Assembly (NCBI GenBank): GCA_963277665.1
Contig: OY728130.1
Coordinates: 1,361,074,393-1,361,138,392 of the forward strand
From: Viscum album
Lineage: Eukaryota; Streptophyta; Magnoliopsida; Santalales; Viscaceae
DNA: 64,000 bases
Direction: 5' to 3'
The position numbers and the translations under genes were made by a program. How positions within the stretch are numbered: the stretch's first letter is position 1; every line of letters begins with the position of its first letter. The notes beneath the pieces were generated by a model that saw only the letters and a list, made by a program, of their open reading frames with translations, was not told the DNA's origin and made no database searches. Positions 60,524 to 64,000 of this stretch are shown one piece after another.

Positions 60524-61230
60524 ATCCAACAATCCCCTACCCGAGTGGTAAGGGCTCCTGCTTGGTATCCAAGAGACCCAGGTTCAAAACCGGGTGGAGG
60601 CGAATTTTTGGGGCACTGTAGTATTACTATAGCAGTTATTGAAGTAGGTACTATTTGGTACTATAGCAGGTACAGTTCGTTACTGTAGCAGTCAGAACTA
60701 TTCACCTGATTTGGGCCTTCAGGCCACCGGTTTGGGCCTACGGGTCTCAAGGGCCTTCGGGCCATCAAAGGCCTTCGAGCCACAGGGAATTCGGGATACA
60801 GGGACTTCAGGCCATTGAGACCATGGAGTAGCCCAATTAACATAGAACAGGCCCAAGAAAAGGATTAGAGCAACAAGAATAGCAGTCACCAGAGGTAGAG
60901 CTAACCAGATTGGAAGAATGAGAAGGTATGGAAAACGCCATCGGGACCAGGCACTGTGCAGCTTTGCATGGGGCAATGCTAGCCGATCAGCAATGAAAGG
61001 TGGGGAGCTAGAAGATAAATGTTGCAAAAGCTAGGGAGGGGCAGTTCTAGTGGGTTGGGCCTACAAGTCATGTATTGGGCATGATATGCCTCTGGGCCTT
61101 CGTGTAATGTATTTCAAGTCAGGTTGGGCCTTGTGCCTTGGGCCTAAGGGTCATGTAGGGGTTCCCCTTCAACCCTTAAAAGAGATATTATCTATAATAA
61201 AGTAAAAAATAAGGCCATTGGGCCATTCAA
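60524..61230 (+). mobile_element. tRNA-headed mosaic element with GGGCCTT repeats
   Basis: GC-richer insertion in the R2 LTR. It opens with a tRNA-like head (60534-60600). Next come ACTATAGCAG/ACTGTAGCAG direct repeats (60615-60692), then a segment with many GGGCCTTCGGGCC-like units (60712-60830) and again GGGCCTT near 61095-61145. Minus-strand frames at 60661-61027 are open but low complexity (RRPLMARRPLRP) and arise from these repeats. A tRNA-derived SINE fused to other sequence is the simplest reading. Exact ends and a target duplication were not resolved. Confidence 0.55.
60534..60600 (+). other. tRNA-like sequence heading the mosaic element
   Basis: CCCCTAC (60534) can pair with GTGGAGG (60594) as an acceptor stem at six of seven positions. 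A-box-like CGAGTGGTAAGGG follows, and GGTTCAAAACC (60581) is a B box. An anticodon stem is unclear (CTTGGTATCCAAG pairs with a three-base loop), so a working tRNA gene is unlikely; this is a SINE-type promoter head. Confidence 0.55.
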
Positions 61231-62773
61231 AGTAATAATTTAAAGAGTTGAGAAATAAATAAAACTAAAGATCTTGAGGAAGGATGTTACCTCATAATTG
61301 GGTAGCTCATTTTGGTTTGAACCAAAGGGCTTCCTAGGATGTATTTATGAAAAATTTTAGGCTTATAGATTTAGTTTAGGGTTTTCTAGGAGATATTGGA
61401 TTAGATATTTTTCAAGACAAAGTGGATTGAGATGTTTGAGGAAGTGGGAGGCTTGAGTTCCTTTTTATATTGGAGGAGGAGTGACATACTTGTAATTTAT
61501 TGGAAATGGAATTCTAACCATGTTTTCTCCATGTAAAGTGGCTCCCATAATGGTCCAAATTCTATAAAATGGAGTATATGGTCAAAATATTCCCATAAAA
61601 TAGATTTTTATAGGTTTCTAGGCTATTTTGTCCCTTAAGTGTAAGGTTTAGTCCTTTGTTATGCTAATTTTTCTCTTAATTGTTGTAATTAATTTTAATT
61701 ACTATCACAAATATTTTGGTAAAAAATAAATTGACCTTATTATAAATTATAAATTATCCTAATTAAAAATATGGAATCCATTTTTCCAAATTCTAATCAC
61801 ATAAGTGGTAGAAATTAATTTAAATTTAATATTACAGATGAGATGACAATGCAGGTTTTTAGAGTAAAAATGTTCAAAAGCTTGTGATGTTTTTATATGA
61901 AATTTCAAATTTAAAGTGATTATAATGAACTAAAATTTATTAAATGATATAAAAATTATCTAATTAATTATTAAAACCAATAAAAAATATAATTTATCCT
62001 TATAAATAAATTAGAAAAAAAGCAGTTTTGAGTTAAAATTCATTATTTTTCACTATTAATCAAAAAATTAAACTTCAAAAAAATATCATTCATCATTAAC
62101 TAATTTTTATGTTTATATTTCAATGATTAAGTTTATTTTTAAATATAACATTTATAAAATCAAAAAAATTGATTTAAAATTTCTTCTCCATTAAAAGGTG
62201 GTAATGACGCCTTTATAAAATTATAGGTTTTTATGTGTAATATTAGAATTGTTCTTATTTCATGTCTATCGAATCTATTAGATAAATTTCAAAAAACATT
62301 GATTGAATATATAAAATATATATTTATTTAATATCAATCACTAATTTTAATTAATTTAATTTATTAGGACAAAACAACTTTGTGAGCATAAGAATAGTTT
62401 TTTATAAATATTTTCTCTTTAGTTATTATATTAATTTCTAATTAATTTTAACTAATAAATTATTTTTATTTTTGTGTAAACCATATATTTTCAAAATTTA
62501 TTAAATAATATTCATAACTTTTAATTTAACAGCTATTTTATATCTTATTTTATTAAATAATAATATGTTAATAACATATTATTGATCGGTAAAACTTGGT
62601 CTTGCGTCTAACGCATGATAACTCAGTATTTCATGCATTGTAAGATATAAAATAAATTTAATTTTTTAAAATATTAATGTCTTGGGATATTATATTTCCT
62701 TGTGTGGTTGGTGTTTCATGTCATACATGCTATCGAATAAAATGTTCATACCTTAGATTTTTGGGGCATTACA

Positions 62774-64000
62774 TTCTTCCCACCTTAATGAAATTGCATT
62801 CTTGTAATTTAAACTCGATATTGGTGATATATTGTTTTATATTTAATATGTTTTAAATACCACATCATGAAAAGGGTTAATAATAAATCCTATAGAAAAT
62901 ATAGAATATGAAGAATAAAGCTCACATGGAATAAAATATAACTAGGTCTCTAAGTAGAAGATCATTAGTGGACAGTAGAGACACATACATAAAGTAAAAG
63001 AATAAATATTTATATATAGTGATTGAGGTCATCAATCACAAACAAGTGAATGATCAATGGAAATTTGAGGGCCTCAAATCCATAAATCTACTATGATTTA
63101 GAATACCATCGGTTCAAAAAAAATAAGGTATTATGAAAACATTTTTTTGATCATTTTACTAATTTTGAGTAATTATTTTTCTACCTAAGAATATAATGAA
63201 ATATACTTACTTGATATATTTATATCTCATAAGAAATTTTTTATCTTTTTTTATGATTCGATCAATTTTAAATTAATCCATTACTCTATGAAATGGGTAT
63301 CCTAGAATAAATCCCTATTTTTTTAAAGCACTGATATTTTTTTAATGGATCATAATACCCATAAAACAAGTCAATATATTTGTCTCTAACTATTTAAAAA
63401 ATTAATATGGTTAAGACATTAATCTCTAAACCTAAAAATAAAAACTACTAGTTTATTATTAATATTTATTCATTAAATTGTTCAACTAAAAACAATGACA
63501 TATTAACCAGGATATTACATAGGTCAATGGTTATTGTTAAACCCTTATTATCTTTTGGCCATGGGTTCAAGTCCCACGACCTTTCCTGATTTGATGGGTT
63601 GTCACATGATATACAAGTTATCCCTTTTTAAAACCATATTGATATAATTTTCAAAATAAATATGATGGACATCATTGAAATAAGTTTAATAACTAAATAT
63701 CCTTTTAACTAAGGTTTTCAAAACAACCCCAATACATAAATAATTTATCAATTTATTTCCCTATAGGTCCTTCCTTGGTCTAGAGTTTATCCTATAAAGG
63801 AGTTAATTTCATAAAACTTTAAACCATAGTGTGAGCTTAATTTATCTCATTATAAAAAACAAATAATCATTTTTAGGATGTCCAAATCTAGAAACATTAT
63901 TTTCAATATAAGATACCTTAGGTTAAACCTAGGTCATTAATTCTAATTATCTACTCAAATCCTTTATAATGGATTATAAAGAAAATGTGAATTATCCTAA
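62774..64000 (-). mobile_element. R2 internal region, runs off the window
   Basis: On the minus strand it ends AAGGTGGGAAGAA (polypurine tract) beside the LTR. It follows the R1 interior closely (22107-22945, then 32928 on), and shows the uninterrupted G1 target at 63593-63605. It holds a tRNA-like segment at 63519-63590. No open frame. The window ends just before the expected shared leader block. Confidence 0.75.
63519..63590 (+). other. tRNA-like segment in R2 internal region
   Basis: AGGTCAATGGTTATTG (A-box-like) and GGGTTCAAGTCCC (63563-63575, a good B box) followed by ACGACC, which pairs with the upstream GGCC(A)T only partly. Best preserved of three family copies. Confidence 0.45.

Larger units (their letters stand above)
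57289..62773 (-). mobile_element. 3' LTR of X element R2
   Basis: The low end TACAGCGACCCGACCCTATA and high end GGGGCATTACA bound an inverted X LTR; a polypurine tract follows at 62774. It carries three hairpins (59970-60400) and a leader donor-like site at about 61290, and is interrupted near 60524-61230 by a tRNA-headed element. Its TATA region (near 61465) is damaged. About 4.8 kb without the insertion. CCAAA (57284-57288) would be its target duplication; the partner lies outside the window. Confidence 0.8.

Noticed and set aside
60534..60600. Functional tRNA gene
   Set aside because: The anticodon arm cannot form a normal seven-base loop and no terminator context is seen; the sequence heads a longer inserted element.

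Overview
The window is AT-rich plant nuclear DNA made almost entirely of transposable elements: LTR retrotransposons inserted into one another, remnants of CACTA DNA transposons and tRNA-derived SINE-like elements. No intact protein-coding gene, rRNA gene or functional tRNA gene was found, and no host gene was recognised. Assignment to a flowering plant rests on the chromovirus (Ty3/gypsy) and Sirevirus-like (Ty1/copia) pol genes, a TNP2/DUF4218 CACTA transposase, and tRNA-iMet primer sites. The species cannot be told. Every coding region is broken by stops, often TAG or TAA where Gln is expected, as in old, methylated, silenced heterochromatin.

Layout. 1-214: 3' end and polypurine tract of a chromovirus. 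215-6425: long LTR of a family I call X (copy A, + strand), with a GC-richer insertion (about 1013-2478) and an internal ~966-bp tandem duplication. 6426-9716: broken CACTA transposase (- strand). 9717-12940: second + strand X LTR (copy B), cut by a CACTA-like element at 12941-15121. 15122-18754: older flank with a 365-bp SINE (16385-16749) and a decayed unidentified ORF. 18755 onward: X element R1 on the - strand, with 3' LTR 18755-22106, internal region split by a complete but dead gypsy element G1 (22946-32927), and 5' LTR starting at 34073. That 5' LTR is split by a + strand X element P (34276-56437, perfect 5-bp duplication GTATA). P's own 5' LTR is split by a ~12-kb copia element C1 (35371-47352). 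R1's 5' LTR resumes at 56438 and is cut again at 57289 by a third X element, R2 (- strand). R2's 3' LTR carries a tRNA-headed mosaic insertion near 60.5-61.2 kb, and its internal region runs off the window.

The X family is the most interesting content. Its LTRs are about 4.3 kb while the internal region is only 1.5-2 kb and has no pol; one copy (R1) keeps a scrap of gag. Each LTR carries a TATA box about 1.4 kb in, a conserved splice-donor-like site about 176 bp after it, and an array of three or four imperfect hairpins about 190 bp apart around a CTACCGCCTC core. A pyrimidine tract plus AG near the LTR end could be the matching acceptor. X and the autonomous-type G1 share a related untranslated leader after the primer site, which suggests X was mobilised by G1-like elements. 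All functional statements are inference from sequence alone.
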